Source: an uncultured Lachnospiraceae bacterium (lineage in GTDB: Bacteria > Bacillota > Clostridia > Lachnospirales > Lachnospiraceae). From it: a stretch of DNA of 32,605 nucleotides. The stretch lies in NCBI GenBank assembly GCA_947628025.1, contig CANQYH010000003.1:1-32605 (forward strand). Direction: 5' to 3'. Under the pieces are notes generated by a model. It worked only from the letters and a program-made list of their open reading frames with translations, did not search any database and had not been told where the DNA came from. This document shows, in pieces, positions 8,298 to 17,657 of this stretch; the first letter of the stretch is position 1; every line of letters begins with the position of its first letter. Both the position numbers and the translations under genes were made by a program.

Positions 8298-11172
8298 AGA
8301 TCTTCTTGAGTATGTCTGGATCATGCTGAAGCGCCTGGTTACGTCCAGGATTTTTCTGCTGTTTCTGATCTTCACGGGGATGTTTGCGGTCCTGATCGGC
8401 AAACTGTTCGATCTTCAGATCATCCATGGCCAGGAATACCTGGACGACTACGTTTCTACGACCTACCGGACCGTCTATACGCCGGGGACCCGCGGCAATA
8501 TCTACGACGCCGGCGGCAATCTGATCGCGTACAACGAGCTGGCTTATTCCGTTACCGTGCGCGACACGGGGACGTACAAAGGGAACCAGGCCATGAACCA
8601 GATGATCTATCAGCTGGTAAAGATCCTGGAAAAGCACGGAGAGACCATCGAATCCCACCTGGATCTCGGGTTCGACACGGAGGGGAACCTGATCTATACC
8701 TCTTCCTCCGAGGCTGCCCGCAAGCGCTTTCTGCGCGATTATTACGGGCTGACTTCCGTAAATAAACTGGACGACGACGACGGGAAGTATCCGTCGGCGG
8801 TCACGGCCCGGGAACTGTTCGACCAGATCATGACGAAACGCTACGATCTGGTCAGCCTGAAAGACAAAAACGGGGACCCGGTCGAACTGACCGACTGGGA
8901 AGCGCTGCAGATCGCCCATATCCGCTACGCCCTTTCTCTGGTCTCTTACAGGAAATACCAGACGGTCACCGTATCTACCGATATTTCCCAGGAGACCGTG
9001 GCCGACGTGGCGGAGCATATGGCGGATATGGACGGAGTCGAGATCGCCGAGTCTACGGTCCGGGTCTACAACGACGCGGTCTATTTCGCCCCGATCATCG
9101 GCTATACGGGCAAGGTCCAGGCGGAGCAGCTGGAGGCCCTGAAAGAGCAGGATCCCAACTACGATGCGGACGACATCGTCGGGCGCACGGGGATCGAGGC
9201 GTCCATGGAATCCGTGCTGCACGGCCAGAAAGGCGTCACCAATATGTATGTGGACAGCTACGGCCAGATCTTAAAGATCCGCGAGGATTCCACGCAGCCG
9301 ACGGCCGGAAACGACATCTATCTGACCGTCCGCAGCGATCTGCAGAAAGGCATCTACCATCTGCTGGAGCAGCAGCTGGCCGGCGTGCTGGTGTCCCATC
9401 TGGTAAACCGGGACGTATCCGAAGAGGAGAATCGTGATTCCAGCAAGGTCCGCGTTCCGATCAAGGACGCTTATTACCAGCTGATTAATAACAATGTCCT
9501 TTCCCTGAGCCATATGGCGGGAGAGGAGGCCGACGGGGTGGAACAGGAGATCGTCCGCAAATTCAGCCAGTTCCGTGACCAGGTTTTAAACGATATCCGC
9601 ACGGAGCTGGAGGATCCCGGCGCCCGGCCCATGTCCGAGCTTTCCGAGGATATGCAGTCCTATATGAATTTTATCTGTTCCTATCTGGCCGGCAGCACCA
9701 TCGGCGTGATCCAGCGGGACCGGATCCCCGCGGATGATAAAGCGGCCCAGGCCTGGAACGAGGGCAGTTTAAGCCTGCGGGAGTATCTCTACGCGGGGAT
9801 CTCCGGGGGCTGGGTGGATACCTCGCGTCTGGAAACCGAAAATAAATATTCCAGCGCCGATACGAGCTTCCGGACCCTGACGGAATATGTGACCGAGTCT
9901 GTCCGCGAGGACGCCAGCTTTATCAAGCGCCTTTACCGGTACCTGGTGGACCAGGAGATCGTGACCGGCCAGGAACTGTGCCTGGCCCTTTACTCCCAGG
10001 GAGTTCTGGCGTATGACGCGGAGCAGATCGAGCGCCTGCGCACGGGCGGAGCGGATTACGCGTACCAGTTTATGTGCGACAAAATCACGAATCTGGAGAT
10101 CACGCCGGCGCAGCTGGCCCTGGATCCCTGTACGGCAGGCTGTACCGTGACCGACGTAAATACCGGCAAGGTCCTGGCGCTGGTCACCTATCCCAGCTAT
10201 GACAACAATAAAATGTCCGGCACTGTGGACGCCGCTTATTTCAATAAGCTGAACAACGATCTGTCGCGGCCGTTCTACAACAACGCGACGCAGGCGTTAA
10301 AGGCGCCGGGTTCCACTTTCAAACCGGTCACGGCCGTCGCGGCGCTGGAGGAGGGCTACGTGGGCCTGGACGAAACCATCGAGTGTACCGGCCGTTATAC
10401 GGACATCACGATCCCGCTGCGCTGCTGGATCTATCCGGGGCAGCACGGGGCCCTGACGATCCGTCAGGGAATCCAGGAATCCTGCAACTATTTCTTTGCG
10501 GAGCTGGCACACCGCATGTCCACGGATGAAAACGGCGTTTATTCCACGGACAAAGGCCTGCAGGTAATCCGGAAATACGCCGCCATGTTCGGGCTGGACC
10601 ATACCTCTGGCATCGAGATCGACGAGAATCCGCCCAGCATTTCCAATGAAGACCCGGAGCGTTCCGCCATGGGGCAGGGCACCCATGCGTATACCAACGT
10701 GCAGCTTTCCCGCTATGTGACGGCCATCGCCAACCGGGGGCAGGTCTTCGAACTGAGTCTCGTGGACCATATCGACAGCGCGTCGGGCGAAGTGATTCAG
10801 AGCTACGAGCCGCGGCTCGCCAACCAGCTGGAGATCGCCGATTCCACCTGGGACGCGGTGCAGGAAGGGATGCGCAACGTGATCGCCCTGGGCAGCGTGC
10901 GCAGCATTTTCCAGGACCTGGATGTAGAGATCGCCGGAAAAACCGGTACAGCCCAGGAAAACTCCCGCGGCAACCACGCGTTCTTCATCTCCTACGGACC
11001 TTATTCCGATCCGGAGATCAGTGTGACCGTCAATATCCCTTACGGTTACAGTTCTTCGGAAGCGGCCGCGGTAGCCAAGAACGTCTACCAGCTTTACTAT
11101 GGATACACGAATCTGGATTATATTATGAATACAGGCGCCCTGGATGCCACGGACATCGTGGTCGGCGACTAA
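8290..11172 (+). CDS. mrdA: Penicillin-binding protein 2 (elongasome transpeptidase), probable TTG start
   Basis: Dimerisation domain RGNIYDAGGNLIAYNELAYSV; catalytic motifs STFK, SCN (ESCNYFF), KTGTAQ. GGGAGGG RBS upstream of TTG 8290. Confidence 0.92.
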   Translation: MFRDLLEYVWIMLKRLVTSRIFLLFLIFTGMFAVLIGKLFDLQIIHGQEYLDDYVSTTYRTVYTPGTRGNIYDAGGNLIAYNELAYSVTVRDTGTYKGNQAMNQMIYQLVKILEKHGETIESHLDLGFDTEGNLIYTSSSEAARKRFLRDYYGLTSVNKLDDDDGKYPSAVTARELFDQIMTKRYDLVSLKDKNGDPVELTDWEALQIAHIRYALSLVSYRKYQTVTVSTDISQETVADVAEHMADMDGVEIAESTVRVYNDAVYFAPIIGYTGKVQAEQLEALKEQDPNYDADDIVGRTGIEASMESVLHGQKGVTNMYVDSYGQILKIREDSTQPTAGNDIYLTVRSDLQKGIYHLLEQQLAGVLVSHLVNRDVSEEENRDSSKVRVPIKDAYYQLINNNVLSLSHMAGEEADGVEQEIVRKFSQFRDQVLNDIRTELEDPGARPMSELSEDMQSYMNFICSYLAGSTIGVIQRDRIPADDKAAQAWNEGSLSLREYLYAGISGGWVDTSRLETENKYSSADTSFRTLTEYVTESVREDASFIKRLYRYLVDQEIVTGQELCLALYSQGVLAYDAEQIERLRTGGADYAYQFMCDKITNLEITPAQLALDPCTAGCTVTDVNTGKVLALVTYPSYDNNKMSGTVDAAYFNKLNNDLSRPFYNNATQALKAPGSTFKPVTAVAALEEGYVGLDETIECTGRYTDITIPLRCWIYPGQHGALTIRQGIQESCNYFFAELAHRMSTDENGVYSTDKGLQVIRKYAAMFGLDHTSGIEIDENPPSISNEDPERSAMGQGTHAYTNVQLSRYVTAIANRGQVFELSLVDHIDSASGEVIQSYEPRLANQLEIADSTWDAVQEGMRNVIALGSVRSIFQDLDVEIAGKTGTAQENSRGNHAFFISYGPYSDPEISVTVNIPYGYSSSEAAAVAKNVYQLYYGYTNLDYIMNTGALDATDIVVGD

Positions 11173-11225
11173 AAGCCGGCAGCGCGGCCCGTTTTCGGGC
11201 GATCGATTATATGGAGGATGGGACT

Positions 11226-11879
11226 ATGAAAAACACAGTTGTGATCAAGAGCAACAAATCCGGCATGACGGTCATCCTGGACCCGGAGATCCCCTTTGAG
11301 CAGCTGGTGTCTGACGTAGCCGATAAATTCGGCAGCAGCGCCAAATTCTGGGGATCCGTACAGATGACGCTCACGCTGTCCGGCCGGGAGCTGGCTCCGG
11401 AGGAGGAGTTTCGGATCGTCAATACGATCACCGGCAATTCCCAGATCGAGGTCCTCTGCCTGCTGGATCAGGATCTGAACCGGACCCGGCGCTGCGAGAA
11501 GGCGCTGAACGAGAAGCTGATGGAGATCTCGGCCGCGACGGGGCAGTTCTATCGCGGCAACCTGCGCTCCGGCGAGACCATTGATTCCGAGACCAGCATC
11601 GTCGTCATCGGCGACGTGGAAGAGGGCGCCAGAATCGTCTCCAAGGGCAATATCGTGGTGCTGGGCGACCTGTACGGTTCCGTCCACGCGGGCATCTCCG
11701 GGAACGAGTATGCGGTAGCAGCTGCTTTCGAGATGGCTCCTTCCAGTTTAAAGATCGCGGACTTCGAGGCGAAGTGTCCCGGAAAAGGGAAGCGCCTAGC
11801 CAAAGGTCCGGTGATGGTCAGCGTAAGGGATGGGGAGCTCTGCATTGAAAGCATGAAAAAAAGTTTTTTCCACCGATAA
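11226..11879 (+). CDS. minC: Septum site-determining protein MinC
   Basis: C-terminal FYRGNLRSGETIDSETSIVVIGDVEEGARIVSKGNIVVLGDLYGSVHAG. Upstream of minD and minE. Confidence 0.95.
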   Translation: MKNTVVIKSNKSGMTVILDPEIPFEQLVSDVADKFGSSAKFWGSVQMTLTLSGRELAPEEEFRIVNTITGNSQIEVLCLLDQDLNRTRRCEKALNEKLMEISAATGQFYRGNLRSGETIDSETSIVVIGDVEEGARIVSKGNIVVLGDLYGSVHAGISGNEYAVAAAFEMAPSSLKIADFEAKCPGKGKRLAKGPVMVSVRDGELCIESMKKSFFHR

Positions 11880-12000
11880 ATTGTTAAAATAATACTGGAA
11901 ATCTTTCCAAAGATAGGTTAGAATATCTGTGTCAGGCATTTGCCGGCACGTCGGATCAAAACTGTATAAGGTAATCGTAGGTAGTCCAGGAGGATGAGAC

Positions 12001-12792
12001 ATGAGCGAAGTCATCGTTATTACCTCCGGAAAAGGCGGGGTGGGTAAGACCACGACCTCTGCCAACATCGGGACAGGCCTGGCGATCCTGGGAAAGCGCA
12101 CCGTGATGATCGATACGGACATCGGACTGCGCAATCTGGATGTAGTCATGGGACTGGAAAACAGGATCGTGTACAACCTGGTAGATGTGGTGGAGGGCAA
12201 CTGCAGGATGAAGCAGGCCCTGATCAGAGACAAAAGATACCCGAATCTGTATTTGCTTCCCTCGGCGCAGACGAGGGATAAATCGGCGGTGAATCCTGAA
12301 CAGATGATAAAACTGATCGACGATCTACAGGAAGAATTTGATTACATACTGCTCGACTGTCCGGCCGGCATCGAGCAGGGCTTTAAAAACGCGGTGGCCG
12401 GAGCGGGGCGGGCGCTGGTCGTGACCACCCCGGAGGTTTCCGCCATCCGCGACGCCGACCGCATCGTCGGACTGCTCGAAAACGGGGAGATGAAAAGCAT
12501 TCATCTGATCATCAACCGGGTGCGGGCCGATATGGTCCGCCGGGGCGACATGATGTCGGTGGACGACGTGATGGATATCCTGGCCGTTCCGCTTCTGGGC
12601 GCCGTCCCGGAAGACGAGGCCATCGTGATCTCCACGAACCAGGGAGAGCCGCTGGCCGGTACGGACACTCCGGCGGGACAGGCCTACCTGGATATCTGCC
12701 GGAGGCTGCTGGGAGAGGATGTGCCTCTGTCTCTTCCCAATGTGTCCTATGGTTTCTTTGGGAGACTGGCCGGGCTTCTCAGGCGGGCGTAG
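12001..12792 (+). CDS. minD: Septum site-determining ATPase MinD
   Basis: SEVIVITSGKGGVGKTTTSANIGTGLAILGKRTVMIDTDIGLRNLDVVMGLENRIVYNLVDV. Confidence 0.98.
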   Translation: MSEVIVITSGKGGVGKTTTSANIGTGLAILGKRTVMIDTDIGLRNLDVVMGLENRIVYNLVDVVEGNCRMKQALIRDKRYPNLYLLPSAQTRDKSAVNPEQMIKLIDDLQEEFDYILLDCPAGIEQGFKNAVAGAGRALVVTTPEVSAIRDADRIVGLLENGEMKSIHLIINRVRADMVRRGDMMSVDDVMDILAVPLLGAVPEDEAIVISTNQGEPLAGTDTPAGQAYLDICRRLLGEDVPLSLPNVSYGFFGRLAGLLRRA

Positions 12793-12801
12793 GAGGCGGT
12801 T

Positions 12802-13062
12802 ATGGACCGGAGACTTGCGCTGGCGTACAGGAACCGATCGGGAGAGATCGCCAGGAGGCGGCTGAAATTTCTCCTGACGGCGGACAAGACGGGGTTCTCT
12901 CCGGAGACCCTGGAGATGCTCAGAGAGGATATCTGCCGCGCAGTATCGAAATATATGGATGTGGATCCCGGCCAGATCGAGATGCGGGTGAGGAACGGCC
13001 TTTTGCCGGTTCTTTATGCGGCCATACCGATAAAAGGTCCATTTGTAAGGGGAACCATTTGA
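12802..13062 (+). CDS. minE: Cell division topological specificity factor MinE
   Basis: Small ORF after minD with ARRRLKFLLTADK...EMLREDICRAVSKYMDVDPGQIEMRV. Confidence 0.93.
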   Translation: MDRRLALAYRNRSGEIARRRLKFLLTADKTGFSPETLEMLREDICRAVSKYMDVDPGQIEMRVRNGLLPVLYAAIPIKGPFVRGTI

Positions 13063-13063
13063 A

Positions 13064-14185
13064 ATGCTTTTTGATTACAATTTTCGCAGATACAATTTCC
13101 GCATGATCCTGTATATGACGGCGCTTTCCATCGTAGGCCTCATGGCGATCTGGAGCGCGACGAACCAGAACCAGGACACGCTGAATAAACAGATAATGGG
13201 GATCGGGCTGGGACTTGTGATCGCGGTGGTGCTTTCCGTCATCGACTATCATTTTATCCTCTCGCTCCATTTCCTGATCTACGCAGTCTGTATCGGCTTC
13301 CTGGCGGCCGTGCTTCTGTTCGGCAAAGGCCGCGGGATCGCCGTCCGGTGGCTGGAGCTGCCTGTGATCGGGCAGATCCAGCCGGCGGAATTTGTAAAGA
13401 TCGGCCTGATCCTGTTTTACGCGTGGTATTTCCAGCGCTATCAGGAAAAGATCAATCATTTTCTGGTGGTAGCGGCGGCGGCGGTGCTTTTTGCGGTCCC
13501 GGCGTATCTGATCTACGAGCAGCCGAACCTGTCTACGGTGATCGTGCTGACGGTCACGGTGGCGGCCATCGTTTTTTCGTCCGGGATCAGTTATAAATGG
13601 ATCCTGGGGGTACTGGCCGTGGCGGTTCCGGCCGCGGCGCTGCTGTTTTATCTGCTCCTAAACGGTCTGATCCCGTTCATGAGAGGCTATCAGGCCAACC
13701 GTATCCTGGCCTGGTGGGATCCGGAATTGTATTCGGATACCTATTACCAGCAGGAGAGCTCCATCATGGCCATCGGTTCCGGCCAATTATGGGGAAAGGG
13801 ATGGAACAATACGGGGATCCTTTCCGTAAAGGCCGGTAATTTCCTGGTGGAAGAGCAGAACGATTTTATTTTTGCCATCATTGGAGAGGAGTTTGGCTTT
13901 GTGGGAGCCATCGCAGTCATCGGGCTGTATCTTCTCCTGATCTACGAATGTCTGATCATGGCTATGAGGGCTTCTGATCTGTCGGGACGGATGATCTGCG
14001 TGGGTATGGCGACGCTTCTGGCGTTCCAGAGCTTCGCCAATATCGCGGTAGCTACGGCGATCTTCCCCAATACGGGGCTTCCGCTGCCGTTCATCAGTTC
14101 CGGGGTCAGTTCGCTTTTAAGCTTATTTATTGGTATGGGCGTAGTGCTCAACGTAGGATTGCAGCGGAAGTCTAGTAACGAATGA
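13064..14185 (+). CDS. rodA: SEDS-family peptidoglycan polymerase RodA
   Basis: About 10 TM protein; WWDPELYSDTYYQQESSIMAIGSGQLWGKGWNNTG...NDFIFAIIGEEFGFVGA...FPNTGLPLPFISSGVSSLLS. Confidence 0.95.
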   Translation: MLFDYNFRRYNFRMILYMTALSIVGLMAIWSATNQNQDTLNKQIMGIGLGLVIAVVLSVIDYHFILSLHFLIYAVCIGFLAAVLLFGKGRGIAVRWLELPVIGQIQPAEFVKIGLILFYAWYFQRYQEKINHFLVVAAAAVLFAVPAYLIYEQPNLSTVIVLTVTVAAIVFSSGISYKWILGVLAVAVPAAALLFYLLLNGLIPFMRGYQANRILAWWDPELYSDTYYQQESSIMAIGSGQLWGKGWNNTGILSVKAGNFLVEEQNDFIFAIIGEEFGFVGAIAVIGLYLLLIYECLIMAMRASDLSGRMICVGMATLLAFQSFANIAVATAIFPNTGLPLPFISSGVSSLLSLFIGMGVVLNVGLQRKSSNE

Positions 14186-14198
14186 AGGAGGAGCGTAC

Positions 14199-14594
14199 AT
14201 GAACGTCGGTTTAATCGCCCACGATTCCAAGAAGAAGCTGATGCAGAATTTCTGTATCGCCTATCGCGGGATCTTAAGTAAAAATACACTTTACGCCACA
14301 GGTACCACCGGCAGGCTGATCGAGGAGGTCACGAATTTAAACGTCCATAAGTATCTGGCCGGTCATCTGGGCGGGGCAGAGCAGATGTGTACGGATATTG
14401 AACAGGATCAGCTGGATCTGGTGATCTTTTTCAGGGAGCCGGTGTCTCCCAAACGCACGGATCCGGATGAGAGCAGCATCATCCGTACCTGCGACCTCCA
14501 TAATATACCGGTCGCCACGAACCTGGCCACAGGAGAACTGCTGGTCAAAGCGCTGGAGCACGGCGATCTGGAATGGCGAGAGATGTACAAATGA
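14199..14594 (+). CDS. mgsA: Methylglyoxal synthase
   Basis: MNVGLIAHDSKKK...LYATGTTGRLIEE...HLGGAEQMCTDIEQDQLDLVIFFREP...PVATNLATGELLVKAL. Confidence 0.96.
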   Translation: MNVGLIAHDSKKKLMQNFCIAYRGILSKNTLYATGTTGRLIEEVTNLNVHKYLAGHLGGAEQMCTDIEQDQLDLVIFFREPVSPKRTDPDESSIIRTCDLHNIPVATNLATGELLVKALEHGDLEWREMYK

Positions 14595-15637
14595 ACGGGC
14601 GCGTAAAAAACGTGTATCGCGGCTTCCGGCCTCTTTGCGCGGCGGGAATCCTGTTTTTAAGCGTCTCTCTGTGCGGCTGCGGCGCGTTAGCCGGATTCGG
14701 CAGGAAAGAGCTGGTATCGCCGTATTCGTTTGAAGAAGACGGCATCGCTCTGGGCGATCTTCTGGAAGACGCGGCGGAGGAGTTTTCTGCGGCGCAGACC
14801 AGCCATGGCACTTTCCTTACGGAGAGCCGGGATCTCTGCGTCGTGACCGACGAATCGGTTTTCGCGCAGGATATGATCGACGCCGAGGCGGGGATTCTCT
14901 TTGATCTGGAAAACCGGCAGGTGCTTTACAGCAAAAACGCCTACGAGCGCCTGTACCCGGCCAGCATCACGAAGATCATGACGCTGCTTCTGGCCGCCAA
15001 ATACGGCAACCTGTCCGACGTAGTGACCGTGACGGACGGAGCGGTGATCACCGAGAGCGGCGCTTCGCTGTGCGGGATTCACCCCGGGGATCAGCTGACG
15101 CTGGAACAGCTTTTATACGGCCTGATGCTGCCGTCCGGCAACGACGCGGGGGCGGCCATCGCGATCCATCTGGCCGGGAGTATCGAGGCGTTCGCGGATA
15201 TGATGAACGAGGAAGCCAGGCTGTTAGGCGCGACCGGCACGCATTTTGTAAATCCGCACGGGCTGACCGACGAGGAGCATTATACGACCGCTTATGATCT
15301 GTATCTGATCTATCAGGAGGCTCTGAAGTACCCGCTGTTCCGGGAAGTGACGGGAACCGTTTCCTACCGGACCGAGTTTATGCAGGCTTCCGGAAAGCCG
15401 GTCACGGTGTTGTGGGAGTCCAGCAACCAGTATTTAAACGGCAAGCGGAAGCAGCCGGAAGGCGTTACCGTTTTTTCCGGCAAGACCGGCACGACGATGG
15501 CGGCGGGGAGCTGCCTGATCCTGGGATCGAGAAACGACGCGAACGGGAACGAGTATATTTCGGTCGTATTGAAATCCCCCAACCGGGACAGTCTCTACGA
15601 GAACATGACAAAGTTAATCTCGATGATCGTCAAATAG
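14591..15637 (+). CDS. D-alanyl-D-alanine carboxypeptidase (class A low-MW PBP), putative lipoprotein
   Basis: YPASITKIMTLLLA (SxxK), SGN, KTGTT motifs. N-terminal hydrophobic segment ends SLCGCG. ATGA overlap with mgsA. Confidence 0.93.
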   Translation: MNGRVKNVYRGFRPLCAAGILFLSVSLCGCGALAGFGRKELVSPYSFEEDGIALGDLLEDAAEEFSAAQTSHGTFLTESRDLCVVTDESVFAQDMIDAEAGILFDLENRQVLYSKNAYERLYPASITKIMTLLLAAKYGNLSDVVTVTDGAVITESGASLCGIHPGDQLTLEQLLYGLMLPSGNDAGAAIAIHLAGSIEAFADMMNEEARLLGATGTHFVNPHGLTDEEHYTTAYDLYLIYQEALKYPLFREVTGTVSYRTEFMQASGKPVTVLWESSNQYLNGKRKQPEGVTVFSGKTGTTMAAGSCLILGSRNDANGNEYISVVLKSPNRDSLYENMTKLISMIVK

Positions 15638-15640
15638 TGA

Positions 15641-15669
15641 TTGCCTTTTGAACCGATCTATACTATAAT
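15641..15669 (+). promoter_or_regulatory. Candidate sigma-A promoter (TTGCCT-17-TATAAT)
   Basis: TTGCCT 15641-15646, 17-nt spacer, TATAAT 15664-15669, upstream of the ORF at 15729. Confidence 0.6.
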
Positions 15670-15728
15670 TAAAAAGAAAACAAATAACTTTTTATACAAA
15701 ACCAATAAACTCAAGGAGGACAAAAAAT

Positions 15729-16148
15729 ATGGTGCAGATCATTGCTGGCGACAAGGGAAAGGGAAAGACGAAATATCTGCTGGATAAGGCGAACGCGGCC
15801 ATCAAAGAAGCGAAAGGATCGATTGTTTATCTGGATAAAAGCTCCAAGCATATGTATGAATTGAATAACAGGATCCGGCTGATCAATGTAAAAGGCTTCG
15901 ATATTGACAGTAGTTCGGGCTTTATTGGTTTTGTTTGCGGTATCATCTCTCAGGATCACGATCTGGAAGTGATGTATCTGGACAGCTTTTTGAAACTGGC
16001 CTGTCTGGAGGGGCAGGATATTTCGGAGACCGTGGCCGCTCTGGATAAGATCGGTGAGAAATTCCACGTAACCTTTGTGCTGAGCGTATCGATGGACGCG
16101 GACCGTCTTCCGGAAAGCGTCAGGGATAAGGTGACGATCTCTCTGTGA
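15729..16148 (+). CDS. Small P-loop protein of unknown function
   Basis: MVQIIAGDKGKGKTKYLL (Walker A GxxGxGKT) and a Walker B-like LEVMYLDSF. Good RBS AGGAGG. Confidence 0.85.
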   Translation: MVQIIAGDKGKGKTKYLLDKANAAIKEAKGSIVYLDKSSKHMYELNNRIRLINVKGFDIDSSSGFIGFVCGIISQDHDLEVMYLDSFLKLACLEGQDISETVAALDKIGEKFHVTFVLSVSMDADRLPESVRDKVTISL

Positions 16149-16174
16149 CCGGATACGGAAGATAAACCGAGGGT

Positions 16175-16206
16175 AAAGGGCCTGGTATTCTTTATCAGGC
16201 TCTTTT
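16175..16206 (+). terminator. Rho-independent terminator
   Basis: AAAGGGCCTG-loop-CAGGCTCTTTT, about 10 bp with one GU pair and a short T run. Confidence 0.65.
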
Positions 16207-16242
16207 GGACTTTATAATACCAGGAGGGAGGATGCCTGTTCC

Positions 16243-17646
16243 ATGGCGAAGAAAAAAAAGAAAAAGATAATCCGGTACCGCAGATCTCTGCAGATCAACA
16301 TCGGGATGGTTATCTTTGCGCTTATTTTTCTCTATATGGCGTTCTACGTCTATCAATATATGACCAGGAACAAGGTGCAGCCCTACGAGGTGGTAGAGGG
16401 TTCCATCGTCAGCGACCGTAGTTTTACGGGACTGATCCTGCGCAGCGAGACCGTCGGATATGCGGCGCAGAGCGGCTATATCAATTATTATGTCCGCGAG
16501 GGCAAGCGGGCGGCCGTGGGGACCAATATCTATTCGCTGGACGAGACGGGGCAGGTTGCCAGACTGCTGGAGGAAAACGCCCAGTCCCAGAACCTGCTTT
16601 CCGACCAGGACCTGTCAAATATTAAAAGGGCTCTTTCATCGTTCAGCCTTTCCTATTCGGATGAAAATTTTGATCAGATCTATGACGCCAAATATTCCCT
16701 GGACTCCATGGTCCTGGAATACGCGAATTTTAACTCGCTGAACATGGACGAGCTGCTGGTACAGCAGTTGGGAGGCAATTTTTCTCAGATCAAATCCAGC
16801 GTCAGCGGCGTCGTTTCCTACTCAGTGGACGGATACGAGGGGATGGATCCGACCGCCGTCACTGCCGGCGATTTTGACAGGAGCGGTTATTCCCGCGCGA
16901 TCACGCACGCGGGCGACCTGATCGAGCAGGGCACGGCGGTCTACAAGATCGTTACCGACGATAACTGGTCCCTGCTGTTCCCGCTTACGGAGAATGACGT
17001 GGCGGAACTGGGGACCGCGGAGAGCCTGCAGGTACGGTTCCCGGGAAAGGATTTTACCACGACCGGAACCTATTCGATGATCACGGGCGCCGACGGGAAA
17101 CCGTACGGCAAGCTGGATTTCACTAAATACATGGTGCAGTTTCTTTCCGACCGCTATCTGGATTTCCAGGTGATCATGGATGTGGCCCAGGGCCTCAAGA
17201 TTCCGGTCAGCTCGGTGACGCAGAAGAATTTCTATCTGGTACCGGTCACCTACCTGACTACGGGCGGAGATTCGGATGAAGAGGGTTTCCTGAAAGAGAT
17301 CTACACGGAAAACGGTACACTGGTGGAGTTTGTGCCGGCGACGGTTTATTATTCGACCGATGAATTTTACTATATCGATACGGACGAGGACGAGGAGATC
17401 CACGCGGGCGATTATCTGGTGAAACCGGAATCCTCCGATCGTTTCCAGATCGGGCAGACCGCTTCCCTGCAGGGCGTATACAATATCAACCGCGGCTACT
17501 CGGTCTTCAAACAGATCGAGATCCTGGCCCAGAACAATGAGTTTTATACGGTCCGCAAGGGCACCAGCTACGGGCTCAGCGTTTACGATCATATCGTGCT
17601 GGACGCGTCCTCCGTAGACGGCGAGGGTGAACTTATTTATCAATAA
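16243..17646 (+). CDS. HlyD/membrane-fusion-like protein with one N-terminal TM
   Basis: KKKKKKIIRYRRSLQINIGMVIFALIFLYMAFYVYQY, then beta-rich lipoyl/HlyD-like regions (GYINYYVREGKRAAVGTNIYSLDETG; GDLIEQGTAVYKIVTDDNWSLLFPL). Confidence 0.75.
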   Translation: MAKKKKKKIIRYRRSLQINIGMVIFALIFLYMAFYVYQYMTRNKVQPYEVVEGSIVSDRSFTGLILRSETVGYAAQSGYINYYVREGKRAAVGTNIYSLDETGQVARLLEENAQSQNLLSDQDLSNIKRALSSFSLSYSDENFDQIYDAKYSLDSMVLEYANFNSLNMDELLVQQLGGNFSQIKSSVSGVVSYSVDGYEGMDPTAVTAGDFDRSGYSRAITHAGDLIEQGTAVYKIVTDDNWSLLFPLTENDVAELGTAESLQVRFPGKDFTTTGTYSMITGADGKPYGKLDFTKYMVQFLSDRYLDFQVIMDVAQGLKIPVSSVTQKNFYLVPVTYLTTGGDSDEEGFLKEIYTENGTLVEFVPATVYYSTDEFYYIDTDEDEEIHAGDYLVKPESSDRFQIGQTASLQGVYNINRGYSVFKQIEILAQNNEFYTVRKGTSYGLSVYDHIVLDASSVDGEGELIYQ

Positions 17647-17657
17647 GAGGTGATAAC

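Noticed and set aside
8284-9222. 312-aa minus-strand ORF
   Set aside because: Antisense to the clear PBP2 coding region; no domain, shadow composition.
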